Below are positions 1 to 7,359 of a DNA stretch of 64,000 nucleotides, one piece after another; within the stretch, counting starts at the first letter, position 1; each line of letters starts with the position of its first letter. Below the pieces are notes generated by a model that did no database searches, had not been told where the DNA came from, and saw only the letters and a list, made by a program, of their open reading frames with translations. Source of the stretch: Bryobacteraceae bacterium (GTDB taxonomy: Bacteria > Acidobacteriota > Terriglobia > Bryobacterales > Bryobacteraceae). Made by a program: the position numbers and the translations under genes. The stretch covers positions 30,077 through 94,076 of the forward strand of contig JARKOC010000332.1 of the NCBI GenBank assembly GCA_029975915.1. The letters run 5' to 3'.

Positions 1-367
1 ACATGCGGTCATCGCGCCGTTCGGCGAACCCAATCAGAAGGTGGATTTTCAGTTCGCGGGCCAAGGCAGCAGCCCGAGTCATCATTGGGCCGTCGACGCG
101 TTCGCCGACACTGAAGTACCGTTCGCGGTCGAGGCCGGGTGAGCGATGCTGGTTGGCCACGTATCCCTCAAGGAATCCCTCTGGAGTCGCCACCACTTGC
201 GCTCCGCGCGCCGCCGCCTCCCGTGCGTACTTCTCCAGCAGCCTGAAGTTGGACTCCTTATCCCACGGCGTGGGGGTCAGGCTCAGGCCGGCAAAGACAA
301 ATGTGGCGTCGGCGGCGCCGGCCAAAGCCGCGGAGAGCAGGACTGAGGAAAGACATCTCAGAAGCAT
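1..367 (-). CDS. Carbon-nitrogen hydrolase family protein, 5' part (runs off left edge)
   Basis: Reading the minus strand from ATG at 367 gives at least 122 residues with a short hydrophobic export signal (MLLRCLSSVLLSAALAGA) and then a nitrilase/amidase-like N-terminal fold. The segment TPEGFLEGY carries the glutamate expected of the Glu-Lys-Cys triad, and LLIGFAERRDD matches the following strand of the family. The Lys and Cys of the triad lie beyond the window. It is followed upstream by a co-directional sugar isomerase-like gene (stop at 432), so the two may be co-transcribed. The family hydrolyses amides or nitriles; the substrate cannot be told. An exported form is common in the sugar-degrading gene sets of Acidobacteria and Planctomycetes (recalled, not searched). 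Confidence 0.75.
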   Translation of the reverse strand, partial: MLLRCLSSVLLSAALAGAADATFVFAGLSLTPTPWDKESNFRLLEKYAREAAARGAQVVATPEGFLEGYVANQHRSPGLDRERYFSVGERVDGPMMTRAAALARELKIHLLIGFAERRDDRM

Positions 368-431
368 AGCCTGGGTCCTTTGCGCAAGCCGGATTTGGCC
401 GCCACGATTCGTGCGGTCCGCGGCCCAGTTG

Positions 432-1289
432 CTAGGCAAGAGCGAGGATCGAATCAAAGCGGCTGCAGGTGTCGCGGAGATAGGCTTCATCGCCGCCTGC
501 CATCTCGAGGGTCGCCGATCCTTTGTAGCCGATGGTCCTAATCGCAGAGGCGACTGCCTTCCAGTCGATGTCGCCCTGGCCGAGCACCAACCGCTGGCCG
601 GGTACTCGTTTAATGGAGGCTTCCTTGAAATGGAGCTTGACGATGCGCTTGTTCAGAGTCAGGATCCAGTCCTGCGGGTAACCGATGTTCATGCTGACGA
701 TGTTGCCAACGTCGAAGTAGGCGCGAACCCAGGGAGTTTTGAAGTCATCGACGTAACGGGCAAATTCGAGAGGACTCAGTAGGAACTTGTTGCCGACGTT
801 TTCCATCGCGATGATGACCTTCAACTCGGCCGCTAGCGGCAGGATCTTACGGACCTGCTGGACTGACCTGGTCCAGGCATCCTCATAGCGCGTTTCTGGG
901 TTGACCACGGCGGGGACCAAAAGAACCGTTTCTGCTCCCCAGAAGTGGGCATTCCGGATGCTGGTTTCCAGCCCCGTCATGCTTTCCTTGACGACCGCCG
1001 GGTCAGCGGATGAGAGAGGGAACTTCCAGTGGGCCTGGTTCATTACAGAATGGATCCGGACGCCTGCGGCTTCAGCGCCCTTCTTGATCTCATCTGCATC
1101 CCGCTGATCTGGAGTCGTGTAGCATTCAACCTCGGGGAAGCCGGTGTCCCGGGCGAGTTTGAACCGGTCGGCAATGGACAGTTCCTTGGGCAACATTCCA
1201 AAGACAAGACCCTTGGTGAGCGGCAGCGGAGCCGCATTGGCGGCGAGGACGGGGGCGAGTGACGCCGCGCAGAATTCTCTTCGGTTCAT
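432..1289 (-). CDS. Exported sugar phosphate isomerase/epimerase (xylose-isomerase-like TIM barrel)
   Basis: This 285-residue protein starts MNRREFCAASLAPVLAANA, a twin-arginine-like export signal, and continues as an AP-endonuclease-2/xylose-isomerase-like TIM barrel. Visible metal-site elements are MENVGN in mid-protein, YFDVGN around residue 190, VKLHFKE and LGQGDIDWKAV, and a C-terminal glutamate in ATLEMAGG. Length is normal for the family. The family isomerises or epimerises sugars or inositol derivatives; the exact substrate is unknown. It lies between the carbon-nitrogen hydrolase and a DegT-type aminotransferase on the same strand, all with export signals, so a joint role in extracytoplasmic sugar modification is inferred. 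Confidence 0.85.
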   Translation of the reverse strand: MNRREFCAASLAPVLAANAAPLPLTKGLVFGMLPKELSIADRFKLARDTGFPEVECYTTPDQRDADEIKKGAEAAGVRIHSVMNQAHWKFPLSSADPAVVKESMTGLETSIRNAHFWGAETVLLVPAVVNPETRYEDAWTRSVQQVRKILPLAAELKVIIAMENVGNKFLLSPLEFARYVDDFKTPWVRAYFDVGNIVSMNIGYPQDWILTLNKRIVKLHFKEASIKRVPGQRLVLGQGDIDWKAVASAIRTIGYKGSATLEMAGGDEAYLRDTCSRFDSILALA

Positions 1290-1344
1290 GGCAGGCTCTC
1301 CTTTGCTTGGTAGTCGTAATGCTATCGAATCTCATCACGGACTG

Positions 1345-2655
1345 TCAGATCTTGGACAGTTCAGCGGCGTGTTTCCTGATTTTGCCGATCGCCGTGGCGA
1401 TGTCTTCCATGTCGGCGCGTGTGGCTAACAAGGCCGACTGCGGCAGCCACATGCCCTCGCGGCAGAGCCGGTCGTTGGCCGGGCAATGGTTACGTTCCCG
1501 CCAATGGGCGATTTCCTGCTGCGTGTAGACCGCCCGGAAGGTGCGGGAGTTCAGCGTGTTCTCAAGAAACGCCTCGCGGTTGAGCGGCCCGTATCCGGCT
1601 GAGATGGGCACACCCTCGGCGCGGGCCGCTTTCAAGAACCGCTCACGGGATAAGCCGGAGAAGGCTTCGGCGTCGTAGCGGAGCATGTAGAGGTGGTAAG
1701 CGTTGCGGGTACAGCCGCCGTACATGCGGGCGGGCCTGATGCCGGGAATCTCCTTGAGCAGCGCCGTGAGCGTGGCGGCATTCTCCTCGCGGCGCTTGGC
1801 CTGCTCGTCCAGACGGGTCAGTTGAGCCATGAGGACGGATGCCTGAAACTCGGATAATCGGAGGTTGATCCCGTTGGTCCCCTTCGGGTCGGCCGGCCCC
1901 TCGTCGGGGGTGCGGTAGTGGGAATGGAAACCGTAAGCGCGGCGATAGAGAGTCTCATCGTTGGTGACGGCCGCGCCAGCCTCTCCACCTGGGAGGTTCT
2001 TGAACTTCTGGAAGCTGAAGCAGCCGAGGTGTCCGATGGTGGCGGCCTTTCTGCCGCGCCATTCGGAGAGGTGGGCCTGGCAGGCGTCTTCGATGACAGG
2101 GACGCTGCGCCGTTTGGAGATGTCCATGATGCGGTCCATGTCGGCGACGTAGCCGCCTAGGTGGACGGGCATGATGCAGCGGGTGCGAGGAGTAATCAGA
2201 GCCTCGATCTTTCCGGCGTCTATGAGCCCGGCGTCAGGATCGGAATCGGCAAAGACGGGCAGGGCGTAATGGGCCAGAATCGAGTTGATCGTGGCGATGA
2301 AAGTGTAGGGCGAAACGATGACTTCGTCCTTGGGCCCCACATCGAGCGCATGGAGCGAAGCCATGAGCGCGCTGGTCCCGTTGGCGGTTGCGAGGCAGTG
2401 GCGGGCGCCCATGCGAGCGGCCCAAGCCTGTTCGAAGTCGCGGACAAAATGACCTTCCTTCCGCCACCACTTGCAGGCGCGCAGAGCTTCGATGAGTTTT
2501 GCTTCGTCCTGTGGCTCGGACTGAGGCCAAGAGGGCCAGGACTTCTTCCGCACTGGTTCGCCGCCCAGGATGGCTGGCTTCTGGTCCGCGGCGCGGCCGG
2601 TTGACTGTGTGAGGGCGAGAGCCGGTCCTGCTCCCAAAAAGAAACGACGGCGCAT
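1345..2655 (-). CDS. DegT/DnrJ/EryC1/StrS-type PLP aminotransferase with export signal
   Basis: This is a 436-residue PLP enzyme of the sugar aminotransferase family. FSFQKFKNLPGGEAG near residues 213-227 holds the expected Schiff-base lysine (about K219), and VIEDACQAH near 187-195 holds the aspartate that contacts the pyridine nitrogen. The N-terminus MRRRFFLGAGPALALTQSTG looks like a Tat-type signal. That is unusual for a family normally cytoplasmic and acting on nucleotide sugars, though exported paralogues are frequent in Acidobacteria (recalled). ATG is preceded by GGAGGCGG, a good ribosome site. It probably acts on a keto-sugar; the substrate is not deducible. The isomerase gene follows it. 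Confidence 0.9.
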   Translation of the reverse strand: MRRRFFLGAGPALALTQSTGRAADQKPAILGGEPVRKKSWPSWPQSEPQDEAKLIEALRACKWWRKEGHFVRDFEQAWAARMGARHCLATANGTSALMASLHALDVGPKDEVIVSPYTFIATINSILAHYALPVFADSDPDAGLIDAGKIEALITPRTRCIMPVHLGGYVADMDRIMDISKRRSVPVIEDACQAHLSEWRGRKAATIGHLGCFSFQKFKNLPGGEAGAAVTNDETLYRRAYGFHSHYRTPDEGPADPKGTNGINLRLSEFQASVLMAQLTRLDEQAKRREENAATLTALLKEIPGIRPARMYGGCTRNAYHLYMLRYDAEAFSGLSRERFLKAARAEGVPISAGYGPLNREAFLENTLNSRTFRAVYTQQEIAHWRERNHCPANDRLCREGMWLPQSALLATRADMEDIATAIGKIRKHAAELSKI

Positions 2656-2929
2656 TACATCCGCCTCCTTTACGCGATTAGCACTATACCGCAGTCAGTG
2701 AGGCACCGGGGTTGAGAGCTGAAACCAAGGCGCCGATATCCGCGAAACCAATCGTGTTCATGCGGTGGTTGGCCAGGGGGAACCCGCTCACGTTGTCCTG
2801 TCCGCACTGGCCAGGCCTATCGTCGGCCGTGGTCTAGCCAGGCAGCACGCATGTTGGCGGTCGCGTGTTTTGTCCGGAGGCATTTGCCTTTAGTCCTCCC
2901 GGCATGGAGGACCGCCAGCGACTGGCTGT

Positions 2930-3454
2930 CTACTGGCTTGGACTCACGGACGGGGGCGTAGAAGTCGCGACAACTCCCAGTCCCGCTGCCGCCGCAGCTG
3001 CGCTCCCCAGCACGATGGCGATATTCCTTGCGGTCCAGAAGCCGGCACGTCTTTTGTCGTTGCTGACGCTGTAGGATCCTCGCTCAGAGGAGACGGTCAC
3101 GACCCTGCCCGATTCGGCGAGAACCGGGGAATCCAGACGTTTCAAGTCGTATGCGGCTTCCCCGGACAGCAGGCGGAAAAGGGGTTTGCCGCCAGCGAGT
3201 TCGACTCTGGCGCGGGAGCCCGGCGCCACGGCGACTCTTGAGCCGTTCTCGAAGGTAAATGTCACAGGCCCGGAACCGGCGGTGGTCTCGTCACCCGGCA
3301 TAATTGGCCAGGATGGGATCCCGCTGGGGTTCACCTCCACGCCCCTCAGAGTGAAAGGTTGAGCGGCGGTGGCGGTGGCCAGCCTTGTCGTTTGGCCAAA
3401 CATCAGGCCCTGGATCGCAAATGTTGTAAGCAGCAGTAAACGAGTGGAGAGCAT
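2930..3454 (-). CDS. FecR-domain-like secreted/membrane-anchored protein
   Basis: The product is 174 residues with an N-terminal signal (MLSTRLLLLTTFAIQGLMFG), a central beta-rich part resembling a FecR domain (FTFENGSRVAVAPGSRARVE, then LLSGEAAYDL), and a C-terminal hydrophobic segment (IAIVLGSAAAAAAGLGVVA) that may anchor it. FecR domains usually sense signals for ECF sigma factors, but no sigma factor gene is adjacent and this copy is short. It is downstream of the lasso cluster on the same strand with an 83-bp gap and no visible terminator, so read-through is possible. No link to the lasso peptide is shown. Confidence 0.6.
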   Translation of the reverse strand: MLSTRLLLLTTFAIQGLMFGQTTRLATATAAQPFTLRGVEVNPSGIPSWPIMPGDETTAGSGPVTFTFENGSRVAVAPGSRARVELAGGKPLFRLLSGEAAYDLKRLDSPVLAESGRVVTVSSERGSYSVSNDKRRAGFWTARNIAIVLGSAAAAAAGLGVVATSTPPSVSPSQ

Positions 3455-3537
3455 ACGACCTCATGCGGCGGACACAAACCGCTCGCCTTTAGTTTACCCG
3501 GCACGGATGTGAGAATCAAGACTTAAGTTATTTGTAA

Positions 3538-3834
3538 TCAATCAGTTGTATGACAAATGACAGACGAGCGGCGCGCGAGGCCGCGACGCTCCAACTCCTC
3601 GGCGAGATCCCTAACGTCCTGCTCCAGAGTGTTGGGATCCACATCGTATTCAGCCAACAGCAGCTGACATATCTGCGCCAAAGTGCAGCCTTCCGAAGCG
3701 AGTTGCCATATTCTTGACCCCGTTTCGTCCAGCGTGTAGTAGATGCCCGAATGCAGATCCAGGATCACGGTCTCCTGCCCGGCATGCCGCGCCATGACAT
3801 GGTTGGGCGTCTCCAGGCCGTAAGACAACGTCAT
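3538..3834 (-). CDS. Lasso peptide B1 / PqqD-like RiPP recognition element
   Basis: This 98-residue protein has the PqqD-like winged-helix layout of stand-alone RiPP recognition elements: HAGQETVILDLHSGIYYTLD, then a helix GSRIWQLASEG, then a Leu-rich helix pair ending LAEELERRGL. In lasso systems this B1 protein binds the precursor leader and presents it to the B2 protease. The ATG overlaps the kinase stop codon (ATGA at 3831-3834), which indicates translational coupling. It is the last gene of the minus-strand lasso operon. The stand-alone RRE separate from B2 is the split-B architecture typical of Firmicutes, Actinobacteria and many Proteobacteria. Confidence 0.85.
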   Translation of the reverse strand: MTLSYGLETPNHVMARHAGQETVILDLHSGIYYTLDETGSRIWQLASEGCTLAQICQLLLAEYDVDPNTLEQDVRDLAEELERRGLARRSSVICHTTD

Positions 3835-4682
3835 ACATCCGCCCCCAAATTGGCTAGAATTTTTTGCCGGACCTCCCCAAGGACGGAATAGCGTCGCGGG
3901 AAATCCAACCTGTAGAAATGCGGAAACTCCACCATCCGCGCCAGGTGATCGAAATGGCGGGCGATCAGGTCCCTGTCATCCAGGTCGAGCAAGAACGCGT
4001 GGCTGACCAGTTCTATGAGTGCGTCTGCCGCGCTGACGGCCTCGATGTTGATCTCTCCGGCACCCTCCTGGCGAAGGAAATAGACCTGTCGCAGCGGCGC
4101 TGGGGCGGTGGAGAAGCCAATGCAGCCATCGGTCAGAATCCGGAACTTGGCAGTGTAGCCGGCTGCTTGAACGCGGCCGGTTCCGGGCGGCAGCAGAGCC
4201 GCCCGACTGTCTGGCCAGAGCCTCAACGATCCATGTCCCGGCCTAGCCTGCCACTGCCCATCATCTGATTGCTCGATATGCAGACCGTCGTCAGTAATCA
4301 ACTTGGCGCCGTTCAGCGCAAAGGCGGTAGCCAGCGTCGATTTCCCCATTCCAGACTGGCCGAGGAAGGCCAAGGCTCCACCGTCCACAACTACAGCACT
4401 TCCGTGAAATACAAGTTTGCGCTGGCAACTCAAAGCCAGAGGGAGGACTTGGTTCTGATAGAGGTGTTCAATCGTCTCTTGGGAGGCGCCGGACAACGCC
4501 CTTGAACTGATTGATGTGCCGTCGCGCGAAATAGCAAACTCAGCCAAGTCTGGAAACTGGAGGACGTAGCCCTGACTGGTACGGAAGAAGCGGAGCCAAT
4601 CACCGCCGCCAGGCAGCCTCCAGACATGGTACAGTTCCCCCCATCGAGCGATGCCGCCATTCGGACCGCTATTACCAGACAC
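3831..4682 (-). CDS. HPr kinase-like lasso peptide kinase
   Basis: About 283 residues. The C-terminal two thirds match HPr-kinase/phosphorylase-like domains: FHGSAVVVDGG, P-loop GQSGMGKST at about 108-116, and ITDDGLHIE shortly after, with no HPr substrate gene nearby. Such kinases in lasso clusters (ThcoK, PadeK, PsmK) phosphorylate the precursor or mature peptide near its C-terminus. The gene begins 15 bases after the precursor stop and its own stop overlaps B1. I chose GTG at 4682 because GGAAGG sits five bases upstream; GTG at 4688 is an alternative adding two residues. Function is inferred from family and context; the phosphorylated residue is not known. Confidence 0.82.
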   Translation of the reverse strand: MSGNSGPNGGIARWGELYHVWRLPGGGDWLRFFRTSQGYVLQFPDLAEFAISRDGTSISSRALSGASQETIEHLYQNQVLPLALSCQRKLVFHGSAVVVDGGALAFLGQSGMGKSTLATAFALNGAKLITDDGLHIEQSDDGQWQARPGHGSLRLWPDSRAALLPPGTGRVQAAGYTAKFRILTDGCIGFSTAPAPLRQVYFLRQEGAGEINIEAVSAADALIELVSHAFLLDLDDRDLIARHFDHLARMVEFPHFYRLDFPRRYSVLGEVRQKILANLGADV

Positions 4683-4697
4683 GATCACCTTCCGCGC

Positions 4698-4859
4698 CTA
4701 CTTGGCGCTGCTGGGTGGTCCACCTTCGGCCCGCTTTCCATGCCAATCGGTGCCCGAGTGCCCGCGGCCCTTGGTCAGTTCCCGCATTGAGCCGCGAACG
4801 TGGAGCGCCGGCTTGTTGTACGGCTTCTTTGGAGCCTTGTTCGGAGGCGGTTGCGTCAT
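4698..4859 (-). CDS. Lasso peptide precursor (53 residues)
   Basis: The ATG at 4859 opens a 53-codon gene between the cyclase and kinase genes. The leader contains YNKPALHVRGSMRELT (residues 14-29), the YxxPxLxxxG...T pattern read by B1/B2. Thr29 is the conserved penultimate leader residue, so cleavage after Lys30 is predicted. The 23-residue core starts GRGHSGTDW: Gly at core position 1 and Asp at core position 8 give an eight-membered macrolactam ring. The tail is WHGKRAEGGPPSSAK. Two serines (core 20 and 21) are candidate kinase targets, but the final residue is Lys. An in-frame ATG-less extension to 4970 exists; the internal ATG is preferred on leader length. Confidence 0.85.
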   Translation of the reverse strand: MTQPPPNKAPKKPYNKPALHVRGSMRELTKGRGHSGTDWHGKRAEGGPPSSAK

Positions 4860-4917
4860 ATTGCAGCCCTCTCTCAAACATAACCGTAATTGATTGTCCT
4901 GACAATAGCCGATTCTC

Positions 4918-6807
4918 TCACTCTGGCCCAGGCCGGAGGACACCCTCTGCCTCGCGCCTGTCCAGGGCATCCACCAGGCACATGCATCCGAAGACCCCCC
5001 AAGCCTGGAACCCTATCGGAAGGATCTGTCGGGGATCATCCATGGCGACGGCTTGGTAGAGTGCAGCCAATCCAGCAGGATCAACGAGACCTGCCAGTGA
5101 GTTGCCAGCCCGCACAACGAAGTCCTCAGGCAGTCCGGCGAGGGCGCGGCGATAGACGCCGGAGAACTCGGCTTTGGATCTGCGCTGCCGAACCGGCTCA
5201 GGCAGTAAACCGCCGATCGCTTGGCGGTGCAGCCACCTGTCTGTCGATCCCACACGCAGCAACCGTTCCGGGACGGCGAAGGCAAATTCCACTACTGCCT
5301 TGCTGCGGAAAGGACTACGGATCTCCAGGCCGGAGTGAGACAACTGCCGTTCAGACCATTCGCCTGCGCGGCGGATGTAGGGATCGAGCAGAATTCCGAG
5401 TTTCTCGCTCTTGCGTTTCAACTTGCGCCCGGCGGGGCGGCGAGTCACCAACTCGGCCTTGGCGGCGGCGGTGAGGATCTCTGGATGAGGCGGCGAACGC
5501 CTGCGCGCCTGCCACCGGCGGTTTGCGGCGATCAGACGTTCAGGCGCAGCCAACTTCAGCATCTGGCGCACGAACCAAGCAGTGCCTCTATCTCTGATAT
5601 CGGCCCGCGCGCAAGCGAGCAACTCGCCCCAGCGGCCGGCCCGCAGCTCCTCGATATAGCGTTCCGGGCAGCCGTCCAGCCATTCGTCGCCGCCCAGACC
5701 GGTGACAATCACACGAGCCCCGCGTCTGGCCGCCAGCTCGTAGAGCCCCAGTCCCATAGTCCAATTTGGGAAGGGTGGGCATTCGAGGTATCGCGCCGCC
5801 CATTCACGGTGCGAGGCCGTGGAGGGAATCACGGGTTCTGTCTCATGAATGGGTTGGGAAAGATGGCCCCCTACCGCTCTGGCATACTCCAGTTCATCCG
5901 CGCGGGTATCGCCGGGAAAGCGGAGCGTAAAACCCTCGATCCGAGGAGCAGGGAGCCGGCCTTGCCGGTTGAGCGACGCGGCGGCGGCAAAGACGGAAGA
6001 GGAATCAAGCCCACCGCTCACTTCGTATGCCACCGGCTGGTGGGAGCGCGACAGTCTTCGGATGGAGTCGAATAGCAGCTCCCGGTAGCGTTGAACGTAA
6101 TCGGCCGTCGATGAGAAGCGCAACTCCGGAATTTCCTCAGGAGCCCAGTAGCGTTCTGACTTCTGGCCCGTCTCCGAAAAGAACACCCAATGAGCCGCGT
6201 TTAGGCGTTCGACGCCCGCCCAGACCGTGCTGGTCAGGGATTGCCACTCGTCGGCGGCATATTCGGCAAGCGAGGACCAATTCAGCGTGCGCGGAATCCA
6301 GGGCAGGCTCAGTATTGCGTGCAGGTCGCTTGCCACCACCAGCGAGGTTGCGGTGCGGTGGTAGTGGAGTGGCTTGTTGCCCATCCGGTCGCGCGCACAA
6401 AAAGCTCGGCGGGCGCGAGTATCCCAGATCACGAAGGCGAAATCGCCATCGATGTGGTGCAGGCAAGCTTCCCCCCACTGTTGGTAAGCGCGCAGCACCA
6501 GTTCAGCGTCCGAGCGGTTCCGCAGTTGCGTTCCACGGCAAATCAGTTCGAGTCGCAGTTCCTCGCGGTTGTCCACCCTGCCGTCCATGACAAGTATGAG
6601 CGACTGGTCTTCATTCGCCCAGGGTTGCTGTTCCTCCAACGACTCAGGCGTCGTGCGGAGCATGCACTGTCCGAGAGCGGCTTGGCCCATGTTCCAGTGC
6701 CCGATCCCGTCGGGTCCGCGGTACGCCATCGATGCCGTCATCCGCCGAATCTCGCCAGAGTCCGCCGGCCGGCCGTCGAAGTGGATGATTGCGGCAATCC
6801 CGCTCAT
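4918..6807 (-). CDS. Lasso cyclase, asparagine-synthase-like (lasso C protein)
   Basis: This 629-residue protein has an N-terminal glutaminase-like fold and a C-terminal asparagine-synthetase domain. The pyrophosphate loop EVSGGLDSSS is at about 262-271. The residue after Met1 is Ser (MSGIAAI), not the Cys needed for glutamine hydrolysis; this is typical of lasso cyclases, which adenylate the ring Asp/Glu and let the core N-terminus attack it. It starts inside the stop codon of the B2 gene (ATGA at 6804-6807) and is followed 58 bases later by the precursor. A plain asparagine synthetase is the alternative, but the neighbours make the cyclase call firm. Confidence 0.88.
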   Translation of the reverse strand: MSGIAAIIHFDGRPADSGEIRRMTASMAYRGPDGIGHWNMGQAALGQCMLRTTPESLEEQQPWANEDQSLILVMDGRVDNREELRLELICRGTQLRNRSDAELVLRAYQQWGEACLHHIDGDFAFVIWDTRARRAFCARDRMGNKPLHYHRTATSLVVASDLHAILSLPWIPRTLNWSSLAEYAADEWQSLTSTVWAGVERLNAAHWVFFSETGQKSERYWAPEEIPELRFSSTADYVQRYRELLFDSIRRLSRSHQPVAYEVSGGLDSSSVFAAAASLNRQGRLPAPRIEGFTLRFPGDTRADELEYARAVGGHLSQPIHETEPVIPSTASHREWAARYLECPPFPNWTMGLGLYELAARRGARVIVTGLGGDEWLDGCPERYIEELRAGRWGELLACARADIRDRGTAWFVRQMLKLAAPERLIAANRRWQARRRSPPHPEILTAAAKAELVTRRPAGRKLKRKSEKLGILLDPYIRRAGEWSERQLSHSGLEIRSPFRSKAVVEFAFAVPERLLRVGSTDRWLHRQAIGGLLPEPVRQRRSKAEFSGVYRRALAGLPEDFVVRAGNSLAGLVDPAGLAALYQAVAMDDPRQILPIGFQAWGVFGCMCLVDALDRREAEGVLRPGPE

Positions 6808-7325
6808 TCAGCCGCGGCTCCTCCGCCAGACATAGGCTGATACTCCCTGTCGGCAATGGCGCCGATCACGGCGGCTCCCGCCACCTCGACCCAGGCATGC
6901 GCACCGAATTCCCCTTCAACGGAGACGCCGATTCGGAGCATCGCCTGATGGCCGGAGGCTTTCAGCAGGGCCTCGCCGACCATGGCCCTTTCCAGGCAAC
7001 GGGATAGGGGGACACGGTTCAGCGCGGCGTCGACGGCCCAGACAATCTCCTTCAGTTGCATAGTGTCATGCCCGGCCAGGATCGCCATCAGCCGGCGGAC
7101 GTCCTCGTACTTGGCGATCCGGAGCGCCATAAGGCAGACTACGCCCATCACCCAGGCCCGCAGGAGAGCCACCCGCGCAGGCCACGTGAGACTGAACCAT
7201 TTTGCTGCCCGGCCTCCGCTGCTCATATTAAGAATGCGCGACGCCGGGATGAGGGCGAACCGCAGCGCCGTGTCCTCCGAAGTATACCGCCGCGAGGCCA
7301 GCCCGCCTTCAGTCCAAATTGGCAC
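6804..7325 (-). CDS. Lasso peptide B2 leader peptidase (transglutaminase-like)
   Basis: This 173-residue cysteine protease of the lasso B2 family has the catalytic Cys in PLSRCLERAMV (about residue 110) and the His in FGAHAWVEV (about 143). Two hydrophobic stretches precede them. It removes the precursor leader when B1 delivers it. The GTG start at 7325 is chosen because AAGGAG lies six bases upstream; an ATG at 7331 directly abuts that ribosome site and is less likely. It is the first gene of the minus-strand operon and its stop overlaps the cyclase ATG. The start faces the divergent exporter gene with only about 34 bases between. Confidence 0.85.
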   Translation of the reverse strand: MPIWTEGGLASRRYTSEDTALRFALIPASRILNMSSGGRAAKWFSLTWPARVALLRAWVMGVVCLMALRIAKYEDVRRLMAILAGHDTMQLKEIVWAVDAALNRVPLSRCLERAMVGEALLKASGHQAMLRIGVSVEGEFGAHAWVEVAGAAVIGAIADREYQPMSGGGAAAE

Positions 7326-7359
7326 TGTCATCTCCTTCAGTACTTCGCTATTCTGTGGC

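Noticed and set aside
3..782. 259-codon plus-strand frame at the left edge
   Set aside because: It lies antisense to the carbon-nitrogen hydrolase and isomerase genes, is Arg/Ser/Ala-rich and shows no family motif.
4918..6807. Ordinary asparagine synthetase
   Set aside because: The glutaminase Cys is replaced by Ser and the gene is embedded between B2 and a lasso precursor.
6982..7359. N-terminal extension of the exporter frame
   Set aside because: These 126 codons lie antisense to the catalytic part of the B2 gene and have no exporter-like sequence.
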